Positions 34,655 through 43,627 of a stretch of DNA of 64,000 nucleotides are shown here, in pieces. This DNA comes from an uncultured Clostridia bacterium (lineage in GTDB: Bacteria; Bacillota; Clostridia; Oscillospirales; Ruminococcaceae), in the NCBI GenBank assembly GCA_945829235.1, contig CALZUA010000013.1, forward strand, positions 23,646 to 87,645, in the 5' to 3' direction. Below the pieces are notes generated by a model. That model made no database searches. It saw only the letters and a list, made by a program, of their open reading frames with translations, and had not been told where the DNA came from. Within the stretch, counting starts at the first letter, position 1. Each line of letters starts with the position of its first letter. A program made the position numbers and the translations under genes.

Positions 34655-35409
34655 TTATATGAGTAAACCGTCTAATTCCTTTATCATTACTTCAGGATGA
34701 AACAATGAGTTTTCACAATGAGCTTTTCCTTTGAAGCATATAATAGTGGCGTTGGAATAGTATTTAGAAATGTATTTCGCTGTTTTTGGGGCAAGCATTT
34801 CATTTGGAGCAGTTCCGTGAAAATAGAATATTCCGGTATGTGCGGTATCAAGATTTGTTGGCAACTTGTAAGAAGCAATACTGCTAATGCTATTCGTAAT
34901 AGAAGTATCGGACATATTATCAAGAACTTGTAAGAAAAACTCGAGGTGTTCTTCAGGACATATATTTTTTGATTGTTCCAAGGTCTTTTTATCTCTTTGC
35001 TGTGATTTATGGGTTACATTCAAATAGAAACGGAGCATAATATTTTTGACAAGACTGTTGACAGATACAAGAGGAGAACCGTCAAATATCACCTTTGCAA
35101 TATTCAGTCTGTTGTTCTGCCATAATGTTGCTGTCAGAACGCCGCCCATTGACATACCATAAACAGCGTACACATTTCCCCATATCGTGAGATTAAATAA
35201 TCTTCAAGTTCCTTAGCAGTATCGGGGAAAGAAATAAAATCTTCCTTAAGCTTTGGATTATGCCCCGGCATTATCGGAACTATGATATGAAAATCACTTT
35301 TATAGTGCTCAATATATTTATCCCAAACTTGATAAGGGCATTGAAACCCGTGAATAAGAATAATTTTTCTTTTGCTTTTGTCACCAAATTCTAAAATTTC
35401 CATTGACAT
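34655..35409 (-). pseudogene. alpha/beta hydrolase with one frameshift
   Basis: From ATG 35409 (AAAGGT upstream): MSMEILEFGDKSKRKIILIH, GFQCPYQVWDKY, then up to LISRYGE near 35175. There the frame shifts and continues YAVYGMSMGGVLTATLW (nucleophile elbow GMSMGG), then FYFHGTAPNEMLAP and KGKAHCENSLFHPEV to TAA 34655. One small indel in GGGGAAATGTGTACGC explains the break. The IS110 element begins about 20 bp upstream of the start, so it also separates the gene from any original promoter. Confidence 0.75.
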
Positions 35410-35439
35410 AGTACCTTTCAAATTCCGATTTGGTACAAT

Positions 35440-35684
35440 ATAAGAGTAGCAACCCAATGCAAAAAAGCATTGCAAAACTACTCTTATTTTTATACAATAA
35501 GAAGGAAAGGTCCGGCGCAATTCCGATTGGATTAACACATCCGTTCGACAAACTGTCGACCGCCTCTTATTGTATGCATTCGAGTAAACAGGTTGAAGCA
35601 TAGCCTTCGTGTAACGAGCCAAAATGAGTGTCAATAAGAGTAAGTGGTTCTGCCTTTCAATTATTCTTTCAAGGAGGATACTCT
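35440..35684 (+). ncRNA. candidate bridge RNA region of the IS110 element
   Basis: Non-coding left end. Contains ATAAGAGTAG (35440) pairing with CTACTCTTAT (35480) with inner ATGC/GCAT, a TCGACA/TGTCGA hairpin near 35545, and further GC-poor stems up to the ribosome site. IS110-group elements carry the bridge RNA in this position; the guide loops are not resolved here. Confidence 0.4.
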
Positions 35685-36887
35685 ATGATTAGCGTAGGTA
35701 TTGACATCTCAAAGGACAAAAGTACGGTTTGTATGCTTCGACCTTATGGTGAAGTCGTGGAAGCTCCGTATAACATCGAACACACCGAACAGGCTTTAAA
35801 CGCTTTAATTGAGCGTATCAAATCATTCGATGAGGACGTTAAAGTCGTTCTGGAAGCTACCGGCGGCTATCATCAGGTTGTTGTTACAAAGCTGCTTTCA
35901 GCAGGTATTTTTACCGTTGTTGTAAATCCTTACATAATGAAAAAATACTGCGCAGCAGCTTTGAGAAAAGCAAAAACCGACAAAATCGATTCTATCCGTA
36001 TTGCAAGCTACGGCATAGACCATTGGTTTTCGATGGCTGCATATTGTCCGCCCGATGAAATCTATGCAGAGCTGAAGCTGCTCGGCAGGCAATACGACCA
36101 GTATGTTCGGCTCAAGATTAGCTGCAAAATTCAGCTTGCACATCTTCTTGACGGCGTTATGCCCGGAATCAAAACAATATTGCAAGGCACAGTTCCTGCT
36201 AACAGCACTAAGGACAAGCTTTGCGACTTTGTCGAGAAATATTGGCATTATGACAACATCAAAAAGATGAGCGAAAAGCGGTTTATTGAGGACTACGGGA
36301 AATGGGCTAAGAAAAAGGGATACCGTTTCAACGAAAGTCAAGCGATAGCGATATATCAGCTTTCGAAGAACAATATCCCAACCCTTAAATCCAGTACCCC
36401 ATCTACCAAAATGCTGGTACTGCAAGCAGTGAAATCGGTAAGAGATGCCGAACTCACCTTATCCTTAATTATATCACAAATGCAGGAAATTGCAAGTACC
36501 TTGCCGGAATATTCTGTGGTAAGGGAGATGAAAGGTGTTGGAGATGTCCTTTCTGTCCGCCTAATTGCCGAAATCGGCGATGTCAGACGTTTCCATAACG
36601 GCAGCGCTCTCGTAGCCTTTGCAGGCATTGACGCTCCACCATATGAATCTGGCAAATTCGTTGGAACCAAGCGAAACATTTCAAAGCGAGGGTCTTCTAC
36701 TCTGCGAAAAATCGGTTATGAGATTATGCACAGCCTAAAAGTTGTGAAACCCACCGAAGATTCCGCTGTATATGATTTCATCATCAAGAAAGAAACCGAG
36801 GGCAAGCCTAAGCGTGTCGCCAAGATAGCAGGACTTAATAAATTCCTGCGCATCTATTACGCAAGAGTGATGGAGATTTATTGCTGA
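35685..36887 (+). CDS. IS110 family transposase
   Basis: 400 residues from ATG 35685 (AAGGAGGA 5 nt upstream). N-terminal DEDD RuvC-like domain beginning ISVGIDISKDKSTVC (first Asp at residue 7) with VVLEATGGYHQ (Glu) and RKAKTDKIDSIRIA (Asp-x-x-Asp). C-terminal Transposase_20 domain MKGVGDVLSVRLIAEIGDV, ALVAFAGIDAPPYESGKF, GSSTLRKIGYEIM with the catalytic Ser in the KRGSS motif. Appears complete. A related but truncated copy is at 42546. Confidence 0.93.
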   Translation: MISVGIDISKDKSTVCMLRPYGEVVEAPYNIEHTEQALNALIERIKSFDEDVKVVLEATGGYHQVVVTKLLSAGIFTVVVNPYIMKKYCAAALRKAKTDKIDSIRIASYGIDHWFSMAAYCPPDEIYAELKLLGRQYDQYVRLKISCKIQLAHLLDGVMPGIKTILQGTVPANSTKDKLCDFVEKYWHYDNIKKMSEKRFIEDYGKWAKKKGYRFNESQAIAIYQLSKNNIPTLKSSTPSTKMLVLQAVKSVRDAELTLSLIISQMQEIASTLPEYSVVREMKGVGDVLSVRLIAEIGDVRRFHNGSALVAFAGIDAPPYESGKFVGTKRNISKRGSSTLRKIGYEIMHSLKVVKPTEDSAVYDFIIKKETEGKPKRVAKIAGLNKFLRIYYARVMEIYC

Positions 36888-37032
36888 TTGCACAAATTCT
36901 TACTTATATCCTTACAAGCTGAAAAAACCATTGTTTTTCGGCTTTGTTGTTATGCCATTTTATTTGCCGAAAAATATTTTATTTTTTTCAGAAAAAGGCT
37001 TGACAAACAGTAACAGGTTTGTCGTTGAGTTA

Positions 37033-37061
37033 ATTATACCACAATCAGTCAAAAATTTCAA
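37033..37061 (-). promoter_or_regulatory. repeated promoter cassette (copy 5)
   Basis: Minus strand -35 TTGAAA (37056-37061), 17 nt, -10 TATAAT (37033-37038). It now fires into the IS110 element, antisense to the transposase; it probably once served the hydrolase at 35409. Confidence 0.7.
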
Positions 37062-37070
37062 CACAAAAAT

Positions 37071-37096
37071 GCCGCCTTTATATTTCAAAAGACGGC
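37071..37096 (-). terminator. terminator of sigma-like gene S3
   Basis: GCCGCCTTT pairs with AAAGACGGC (one G-T pair). Confidence 0.7.
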
Positions 37097-37101
37097 ATTT
37101 G

Positions 37102-37464
37102 TCACCTTTGTTCAAACCGTGCCCGAAGCTTTTCGAGTGCTCTTTTCTCCATCCGAGAAATGTACGACCGCGAGATACCGAGCTTCTTCGCAATCTCTTT
37201 CTGCGTCATCGGTCGGCACACTGAGCCGTCCACGACCGCGACACCATACCGCTTGCAGATAATCTCACGCTCGCGCTCGTCAAGTTCCTCGAGAATAAAT
37301 CTGTAAAGCCGCTCCGAGTCGATTTTCAGCTCGACTATTTGCTCGACGTTGATGTTGCTCGAAATTATGTCCTCAATCGTGAGAGCATTCCCCTCGGAGT
37401 CGCTTTCGATAGGCTCGCTGATGTACAACTCTGTCTGCTTGTGCTTCATTTTGCGGAAGTACAT
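37102..37464 (-). CDS. sigma-K-type C-terminal half (SpoIIIC-like), copy S3
   Basis: 120 residues, MYFRKMKHKQTELYIS to ARFEQR. About 95 percent identical in protein to S2 and S4 over the shared 120 residues by eye (VEQIVELKID, GVAVVDGSVC are the main changes). Contains the full region 4 HTH (QKEIAKKLGISRSYISR). Starts at the same point as S4, directly after the junction GTTATTGCTAGCCAAATC. No ribosome site is evident, so expression is doubtful. Confidence 0.7.
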   Translation of the reverse strand: MYFRKMKHKQTELYISEPIESDSEGNALTIEDIISSNINVEQIVELKIDSERLYRFILEELDEREREIICKRYGVAVVDGSVCRPMTQKEIAKKLGISRSYISRMEKRALEKLRARFEQR

Positions 37465-37502
37465 TTTGATTTGGCTAGCAATAACACGGTTGAGGAAATA
37501 TT

Positions 37503-37602
37503 ATTCTAAACGATGTTAGTATTCGAAAATTGATATTAAAATTTTTAAAAATAGGTTGAATTTCTCCTATTTATGATGTATAATATTAATATGGAAGGAG
37601 GA
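37503..37602 (+). repeat. direct repeat carrying the phd promoter (copy 1)
   Basis: TAAACGATGTTAGTATTCG, AAAATTGATATTA, then AATAGGTTGAATTTCTCC and the promoter TTGAAT (37556-37561), 17 nt, TATAAT (37579-37584), to GGAAGGAGGA. The same ~98 bp recur at 38958-39056, bracketing the decayed Phd/Doc genes and the IS5 element. Confidence 0.85.
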
Positions 37603-37609
37603 ATTGACT

Positions 37610-37852
37610 ATGACCATTAACACAAACACGCTCGTGTCAATAACAGAGGCGAACCAAAACTTTTCGAGGGTAGCAAGGATTGTTGATGAAAACGGCTCGG
37701 CTATTATTCTCAAAAACAATGTTCCGCGATACATTATTATGGAATTTCCCGAGGCTGAAAAGCTTCAAACCGCCCCCGATGAAGATGTTGAGGCGATTTC
37801 TCAGCGACTGATTGCCAAAAATCTTGAAGCATACAAGGAGCTTGCAAAATGA
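37610..37852 (+). CDS. Phd/YefM antitoxin, copy 1
   Basis: 80 residues from ATG 37610 (GGAGG upstream). NTNTLVSITEANQNFSRVAR is the Phd/YefM N-terminal fold, followed by IVDENGSAIILKNNVPRYII and a C-terminal toxin-binding tail. Differs from the copy at 62554 by one residue (Val for Ile near position 60). Its toxin gene is destroyed, so this is an orphan antitoxin. Confidence 0.85.
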   Translation: MTINTNTLVSITEANQNFSRVARIVDENGSAIILKNNVPRYIIMEFPEAEKLQTAPDEDVEAISQRLIAKNLEAYKELAK

Positions 37853-37947
37853 TACGGCTGACAGAAAATAATCTGGTTTTTTCTTTGGTTGCAAATATTT
37901 CGTTTGTTGACGGAAATACACGCAATGCCGGTGTTCCTTGCGATTAA
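37849..37947 (+). pseudogene. Doc/Fic toxin with internal deletion
   Basis: Overlaps phd by ATGA. Reads MIRLTEN, then joins NLVFSLVANISFVDGNTRN and stops after 32 codons. Compared with the intact copy at 62793, about 55 codons are missing between MIRLTEK and FSLVAN, the catalytic His is changed (NIS for NHP), and frame is lost after FVDGN. A further piece (GVEINCTQEEL, 37950-37981) runs up to the IS5 end. Confidence 0.85.
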
Positions 37948-37979
37948 TGGTGTTGAGATAAATTGCACTCAAGAAGAAC

Positions 37980-38903
37980 TTAATTCAATTTTGCAGTCTG
38001 TTTTCGCAGACCTCTATAGCGTGTCTTTCGATATCGAAGCTGTTTCTTGACTACTGCGAAAACGTGTTCAACCTTTGCCCTTACCGATGACTTCTCTCGT
38101 TCACGACGCTTGATCTGTGCTTTTGCCCTTGGTGATAACTCCTTGCTTTGCGATGGACGACGGTTAATTATGTATTTGATTTTCTTGCCCGAGCGGTTTT
38201 TCAAAATCGCATTTTCTCGCTTGTCTGCACCAAGATAACCGCTGTCTCCATGCAGCCTTTCTTCATCACCGTGCATAAGCTCAGCCGTCATTGTTACATC
38301 ATGTTGATTCGCAGGGGTTACTTTCAATGTGTGAACCAGTCCGCTGGATTCGTCAACGCCGGCATGGGCTTTATAGCCAAAGTACCACATGTTGCCCTTT
38401 TTCACCTGATGAGCTTCGGGGTCACGCTGTCTGGCCGAATTCTTGGTTGAAGACGGGGCTGAAATTATTGTGGAATCAACGATGGTTCCCTTTTTCAGAA
38501 TCAGCCCACGCTCCGTCAGAAGTTCAACCACCTGCTTGAACAGCTTATCCTGAAGGTTGTTTTTGATAAGCAGATTACGGAAACGTCCCAGTGTATCTCC
38601 GTCAGGGATCTGATTACTCGACTCCACGCCGCAGAAATCTGAAAATGCTCGGCTGTCAATGACCTCGTTTACCGTTGCCTCATCTGCAAGGTCATAAAGA
38701 TTTTGTATCAAATAGATTCTCAGCATAAGTTCCAAATCATAGGGTTTGTTGCCGCGCTATCCTTTGTAATAGCACGGCTTTATCAGGCTTAGCCATTCTC
38801 CCCACGGTACTATGCGCTCTATCTGTTCAAGAAATTCTTTTTTCTTTGTCCTTACCTGTAACAGTTCATCGTTCAAGGTGGACAGACTAATTTGTTTGTT
38901 CAT
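37980..38903 (-). pseudogene. IS5 family transposase with in-frame TAG and lost C-terminus
   Basis: From ATG 38903: MNKQISLSTLNDELLQVRTK, VPWGEWLSLIKPCYYKG, TAG (38757-38759, codon 49), RGNKPYDLELMLRIYLIQNL and on. DDE residues in KGTIVDSTIISAP, HGDSGYLGADKRE and VRAKVEHVFAVVKKQLRYRK. The end RGLRKQTAKLN joins the doc fragment, so the last ~30 residues and one IS end are missing. Confidence 0.82.
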
Positions 38904-38957
38904 ATCTTTATTATATCACTTTGGCGATTCTATGTCTACTGGTTTTGTGCGGTATTG

Positions 38958-39056
38958 CCCTAAACGATGTTAGTATTCGAAAATTGATATTATATTTTTT
39001 AAAAATAGGTTGAATTTCTCCTATTTATAGTGTATAATATAAATATGGAAGGAGGA
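38958..39056 (+). repeat. direct repeat carrying the phd promoter (copy 2, orphan)
   Basis: Same sequence as 37503-37602 including TTGAAT-N17-TATAAT and GGAAGGAGGA, but it now runs into the end of a lipoprotein gene on the other strand instead of phd. Confidence 0.85.
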
Positions 39057-39057
39057 A

Positions 39058-39215
39058 ATATTACTTTCTTCCGATACATTCGAACTGCCGTTCGTTTCAT
39101 CTGTATTAACGATGGAGTTGTTAGCGGCTTGTTCGCTATCCGCACACCCTGCAAATGAAGCGGAAATAATCAAAGTTGATATAGCAAGCAAAATCGGTTG
39201 AATTGATTTTTTCAT
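39058..39215 (-). pseudogene. lipoprotein, 5' fragment
   Basis: MKKSIQPILLAISTLIISAS, lipobox SFAGC (Cys23), then a Ser/Asn/Glu-rich linker to about EESN, where the direct repeat begins and the rest is replaced. A secretion signal with the mature domain lost. Confidence 0.7.
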
Positions 39216-39530
39216 ACCAATTCTCTTTATAGTTTCATATTTTTATCGTTATATCATAAAAAATAAATTTTGTAAAGTGGTTTTCTTAAAAACCGCATTT
39301 TATGCGTTTACATAATCCATAAATAAACAAACCTCATCAACGTTTGTTTATTTATGGATTAGTGTCAGAAAAGACTTAACGAAGTTCGTGTGACATAATC
39401 CGGGGTGCAGCAGCGAGCAGCGTTTCACGCATCCGGAGCAAATCATTTTTTTATGATTAAATCCCGTTAATCATTAGTTTTTTTGTTACGTTCGTTAGTT
39501 TTTTTCGTATAAATTTTAAAAATAAAGAAT
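39216..39530. other. non-coding stretch with inverted repeats before the 929-residue protein
   Basis: No gene seen. Contains AAGTGGTTTTCTTAAAAACC, the 20-bp inverted repeat listed next, and a GC-rich part CATAATCCGGGGTGCAGC-AGCGAGCAGCG-TTTCACGCATCCGGAG that can pair CCGG/CCGG and GTG/CAC. Confidence 0.5.
39313..39361. repeat. 20-bp perfect inverted repeat
   Basis: TAATCCATAAATAAACAAAC (39313-39332), 9-nt loop, exact complement at 39342-39361. No T-run after it on either strand, so it is not a plain terminator; could be a protein-binding or replication/transfer site. Confidence 0.8.
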
Positions 39531-39545
39531 ATGGAGGATAATACC

Positions 39546-42335
39546 ATGATAAATCCAACTGATAAGAAATACCCCATTGATCCCAAAAATCCGGATGACA
39601 AAAGACCTGTCATCACAACGTTTGACGAGTATATGGAAATAGCGCTCAATGCAGCTCTGGGAGCGGCTATGAATCTTGACAAAAACGGCTGGAACGAACA
39701 AATTCAGAAACGTTACGATTCCAATAAGGGCATAGGTTTTCTTAATATGAGAACCTTTAGTAAAGACCTTGTCGGACGTACAACAAATGTCCATGATATT
39801 TTTGAGCTTCAGAACCGGCTGGATGATTTCATTAAAATGTGTAATGATCCCGTCAATAAAACTATGGCTATGGCGGTAAGAAATGTTACAGAGCCGATCT
39901 TCGATAGGGCTATCGGAGATAATCTGTTTACTGTATGTCATAATGCTATGTGCTATGTGGAGGACGATTACAGAATTTCAAAAGAAGTACGTGCACAGAT
40001 AAGGACGAAAGATAGTGAAATATCCAGAAATATTTCGGGAAAAAAGGTAAACGGAGCTCACGCCGATATACTTACTTGTGACTTTGACGACCTGCCTTCT
40101 ATGGAACAGATCCTGTTAATATCAAGTATTGCAAAATCGTTTACGGACAGAAGAGCTATGGTTGGCGATACCGGAGAGATTATAAACACTACAACGGCAG
40201 GCATGCAGATGCTTGAAAAGGTAAACGCTGAGGCTGTAAAGATAAGTGATGCCGTTCTCAATAAAAAGCACAGCAAGTATAAAGCAAGCAGCGAAAATGA
40301 CAAGCGCGATTTTGAAGCGTTGGTTTCCGCTAACAAAAAGATGGATACTGCTGAAAAAGAGCAGTATTCTCAAAGAGTATCCGATTTTAAGAGCAACAAT
40401 GACTATGCAAATATGGATATCTCGGTTAATGTAGACCACCTTGATCTGTCTCTTGAAAACAATCCGATAGTTAACCTTTCTGCCGATGAATTCATTAAAA
40501 AGCAGAAGAACGATTCTCTTGACAACACCGAAACAGAATGGGGCGAAGCAAACATTGATATGATGCTGAGGAGCTTTTATATCGATGATGAGTATAAAGC
40601 TCTTAAGCGTGCAGAAATAGACCCCGCAATGGGTATTCTGGTTAATGGAAAGCCCTTGAATTGGTTTGGGATGGGGGATAGTACCTTTAATGCTGAGGAA
40701 GCAAAATCCGATGCTCTCAATCGTGCAAAACAAAAGTGTAATGTAGTAGCACAGGCATTGGACGGTGCAAAAATAGATGTTTTCAAATTTGTACCCGACG
40801 ATAAAGGAGGCTTTAAGAGAGGACCGCTTGTACCCATAAAGACCGACCTTTCTATGAAGTCTGAAAAACGTTCCATCTGGCAATGGATATTGCAGTTCCT
40901 CGGATTTAGCCCAAAGGTAAAGACCGTTTCGGAAAAGGTGAAAGAGGCTAACGAGGACAAGAGGGATTATCTAAAATATTTTGATACCGAAACCGGCGAA
41001 GAAAGAGTGCTTCCTACCGTTGCGGACGATATGAGAGCACAGATGAAACGTGATGATGTAGCAAGACGGGCAAGTATGGTCGGCGAAAGAGATAGGAAGG
41101 AGTTAGATGATCTCTACACAGACTATGCCAGCGGTTTGCGCGGACTTGGATTAGGTTATACAGATTTTAATGGAAATTCCGGTAGAATTTTTGATACATT
41201 AGGCAGAGATGGTTCTTTGTGCAGCATTATTACCCTTTATGGTATGGTTCAGGGGCACACCTATGATGAAATGACAAAAATGTCCTCGGAGGGCAGCAAC
41301 CTTCGCAAACAGGTTGCCGAGGATTTCTCTAATGAGTTTTCGGTTGTCGACTATAAAGACTATCTGAAAGCTAACGGTATTGAGGACGGCGACGGTGCGA
41401 AAAAGTCGTATACCGATTACATAATGGATAAAAAGGAAAGAGTCGAGATATTTGCCTTGAAAGGAATGGAGGCGCTTGGAAAGGAACGATTTGAGTTGCC
41501 AGATCCATACGACCAGATGGGTTTTGCGGAGAGTTATTCTAAAACAGCTCGTTTGGGAGAGATTGCCCAAGATCTTGCTCAGTCTATAAGTCCTCTTGCG
41601 AATAATAAACTTATTCCGACTGACTCTGGGGTAAAAAAGCGCGCAGAGCGCTCCGAGGCAGTATTTAATTATGTAAATACCAGGGTTGCTCCCATTACAG
41701 ATATCAGCTGTTGTATGCGGAAATACGGCGGATTTCTTGCCAGCAATGCTTTTGTCGGAATAAACGAAGAGGTTCCTGATTCGGCACACATAATGCATTC
41801 AGCGCAATCGAAAAATTCGTTGAAAAAGATTTATGATATGACAAGAAATGTAAATACCATAAGTGATCTTATAGACAATTCAAATCTTTCCAACGATGTT
41901 GGTACCGTAGCCTTTTTTGGTAGAGACGTTTCATTTTTTGAAAATCATAAGAAGGCAAAAGCTCATCTTGAATGTTTCCTTCGTCCGGAAAATCCGGTTT
42001 CAACCATAGCCATATCCGACGATTTTAATAAGGTAATAAATATGGGTACATGCTTGGATTTGTCTCAGGATCGTTTCAATATTGTTAATGATTTTAATAA
42101 AGCTACGAATGCTATGAACGCTTATGTAAATACCAAAGATGTAATAGAAAAAGGCGGAATGGTTTCGGAAGCTTTCATCAAGAATGTCGAAAAGGAAAAG
42201 AATACTCAGCGCAATCCGATTTCTTTTAATGAACTTATCGGTGCTACAAATGAAAAAACGACAAAATCTACAGCCAAAGCACCTGTTAAGTCAACAGAAC
42301 TGAAAGCGGAGAAGAAAGCTCCCGAAAAGGGATGA
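39546..42335 (+). CDS. 929-residue protein of unknown family
   Basis: Start ATG 39546, with GGAGG 8 nt upstream (preferred over ATG 39531, which overlaps the ribosome site). No signal peptide or membrane helix except a short hydrophobic patch WQWILQFLGFSPK near residue 445. Mostly helical, rich in D, N and K, with segments ITTFDEYMEIALNAALGAAM, RPEN, SRIFDTLGRDGSLCSIITLY and a Lys/Ala/Thr-rich C-terminal tail. Not recognised. GATC sites are frequent here and rare in neighbouring core genes. Flanked by inverted repeats on both sides; likely an acquired gene, perhaps from a plasmid or phage, or a secreted/effector-like protein. Confidence 0.7.
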   Translation: MINPTDKKYPIDPKNPDDKRPVITTFDEYMEIALNAALGAAMNLDKNGWNEQIQKRYDSNKGIGFLNMRTFSKDLVGRTTNVHDIFELQNRLDDFIKMCNDPVNKTMAMAVRNVTEPIFDRAIGDNLFTVCHNAMCYVEDDYRISKEVRAQIRTKDSEISRNISGKKVNGAHADILTCDFDDLPSMEQILLISSIAKSFTDRRAMVGDTGEIINTTTAGMQMLEKVNAEAVKISDAVLNKKHSKYKASSENDKRDFEALVSANKKMDTAEKEQYSQRVSDFKSNNDYANMDISVNVDHLDLSLENNPIVNLSADEFIKKQKNDSLDNTETEWGEANIDMMLRSFYIDDEYKALKRAEIDPAMGILVNGKPLNWFGMGDSTFNAEEAKSDALNRAKQKCNVVAQALDGAKIDVFKFVPDDKGGFKRGPLVPIKTDLSMKSEKRSIWQWILQFLGFSPKVKTVSEKVKEANEDKRDYLKYFDTETGEERVLPTVADDMRAQMKRDDVARRASMVGERDRKELDDLYTDYASGLRGLGLGYTDFNGNSGRIFDTLGRDGSLCSIITLYGMVQGHTYDEMTKMSSEGSNLRKQVAEDFSNEFSVVDYKDYLKANGIEDGDGAKKSYTDYIMDKKERVEIFALKGMEALGKERFELPDPYDQMGFAESYSKTARLGEIAQDLAQSISPLANNKLIPTDSGVKKRAERSEAVFNYVNTRVAPITDISCCMRKYGGFLASNAFVGINEEVPDSAHIMHSAQSKNSLKKIYDMTRNVNTISDLIDNSNLSNDVGTVAFFGRDVSFFENHKKAKAHLECFLRPENPVSTIAISDDFNKVINMGTCLDLSQDRFNIVNDFNKATNAMNAYVNTKDVIEKGGMVSEAFIKNVEKEKNTQRNPISFNELIGATNEKTTKSTAKAPVKSTELKAEKKAPEKG

Positions 42336-42418
42336 GATTTTAGGTAACGTAATAACACGTATTATTTAAAGACCTGCTAAGAAAAGTCAAGCCCTAAAAT
42401 GTGGTTTTTGAAAAAATA

Positions 42419-42471
42419 ATTCCAATGGAAAGATTTCCTCCGCTTCGCTGCGGAAAACTTTCCATTGGAAT
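42419..42471 (+). terminator. long hairpin after the 929-residue protein gene
   Basis: ATTCCAATGGAAAG (42419-42432) pairs exactly with CTTTCCATTGGAAT (42458-42471); inner TCCGC/GCGGA. No T-run, so it may be a rho-dependent or processing site; a second weaker hairpin (GACCGCCG/CGACGGTC) lies at 42501-42524. Confidence 0.6.
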
Positions 42472-42545
42472 CAAAACAGGTATAGCAAAGCAGACCGCCG
42501 AGAGGGAATCTTTTTCGACGGTCGGTAGGGTTGGGTAGGCAAGTA

Positions 42546-42870
42546 TCAAACGTTAAGCACCTCGTTCACTTTGGCGTAATAATTACGCAGAAACTTGTTT
42601 GCGGCAGCAATCATGTACACCTTGTAGAGCTTTCCTTCGGAGCGTTTCTTGTCAAGAAATTGGTAAACAGGTTCATCAGCCGGTTTTCTCTTGAGGTAAG
42701 TTTCAACCACCAAAAACAGAGTCCTGCGCAGGTGCGGAGAACCACGCTTGGAAATGCTTCGCGACTTAACATCAACCGTTCCTGATTGATACGGCGGAGC
42801 GTCGAGACCGGCGAAAGCGGTTATGGCTTTGCGACCATGGAAACGGCGGGTGTCGCCAATCGAGGCTGAA
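42546..42870 (-). pseudogene. IS110 family transposase, C-terminal fragment
   Basis: Minus frame SASIGDTRRFHGRKAITAFA, GLDAPPYQSGTVDVKSR, SKRGSPHLRRTLFLV through NKFLRNYYAKVNEV: the Transposase_20 domain of a different IS110 subgroup from 35685. The preceding part is missing. Confidence 0.82.
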
Positions 42871-43001
42871 TATCCAACTGTGTAAACGCGAATAATGCCC
42901 ACAAGAAAGTGAGGTATTGTACATGAAAAGAACACACGGATTGGATGAAAAAGAGATGGAACTGGTAAAGCTGCTGAACGCTCCACTTTCAACTCTTGTG
43001 A

Positions 43002-43610
43002 TTAGAAAAGATATTTTATCTGCAAAAACACCTCAGCCGCGCGCTCAGCGACTTTTTTGACGGAGTTTCTGTCGAATGGCTCAACTACACCGCTTTCATA
43101 ATCGGGTGCTTTCGGGACAACATTTATTCCGTTTTTGCACATAACCACAACAAAATTATATCCTATCGTTTGGTTTATCTTTTTCAGACTTTTTTCAGGT
43201 GTGTTTTCCAGCGCTTGCACAGTTATTTTGTTTCCGATGAATTCACCTATATGCTTGCTTATGCTGATTGCCGTCATTCCCACAAGCGCAGCAAGAACAA
43301 GGGTTTTAATCAAATATTTATGAGGGTCATATCCGCCCATTATCGCAAGAGCGGTAATCATTGTAATTTGTACACAAAGATTTCCCGCTTCATAAGCAGG
43401 TATAACAGCGTCGATTGACATCTGTTTTCCTATATGGTTCAAAAACTCCGTACCGGTGCAATTTGTCTGCACAAAGTTTACCATTTCCGCAGACGCTGTT
43501 TTCACATCACGATTATTCTTTTCAAGATATTCATTTGCAAGCTGATTTGCCGTTTCCCATATATCTGAATTATTAACCGCAATATCATAAACAGCATCGA
43601 GAATTTCCAT
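43002..43610 (-). CDS. EcsC-like protein
   Basis: 202 residues. TANQLANEYLEKNNRDVKTA, then VIPAYEAGNLCVQITMITAL, AIMGGYDPHKYLIKTLVLAA and NKITVQALENTPEKSLKKIN match the layout of EcsC family proteins (two membrane-associated helices with an YMGGYD-type motif, then an A-x-K-x-I-P segment). Function of the family is unclear. The H repeat begins 18 bp upstream of the ATG and there is no good ribosome site, so the native promoter has probably been replaced. Confidence 0.65.
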   Translation of the reverse strand: MEILDAVYDIAVNNSDIWETANQLANEYLEKNNRDVKTASAEMVNFVQTNCTGTEFLNHIGKQMSIDAVIPAYEAGNLCVQITMITALAIMGGYDPHKYLIKTLVLAALVGMTAISISKHIGEFIGNKITVQALENTPEKSLKKINQTIGYNFVVVMCKNGINVVPKAPDYESGVVEPFDRNSVKKVAERAAEVFLQIKYLF

Positions 43611-43627
43611 TACTTTTTTGCATTGTT

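Larger units (their letters stand above)
35425..37000 (+). mobile_element. IS110 family element
   Basis: Transposase gene with about 250 bp of non-coding DNA on the left and about 110 bp on the right. Edges are approximate: host-type leader sequence (AAATTCCGATTT) ends near 35430 and the repeated promoter (GTCGTTGAGTTAATTATACC) starts near 37020. No terminal inverted repeats are seen, as usual for the family. Confidence 0.75.

Noticed and set aside
39516..41798. Long open frames on the minus strand inside the 929-residue gene (39516-39941, 40122-40883, 41199-41798)
   Set aside because: Antisense to a longer, better frame with a ribosome site; peptides are Cys/Phe/Tyr-rich without family resemblance.
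42923..43060. 45-codon plus-strand frame MKRTHGLDEKEMELVKLL...
   Set aside because: Has a weak GAGGT site but overlaps the end of the EcsC-like gene and resembles nothing; kept out for lack of support.
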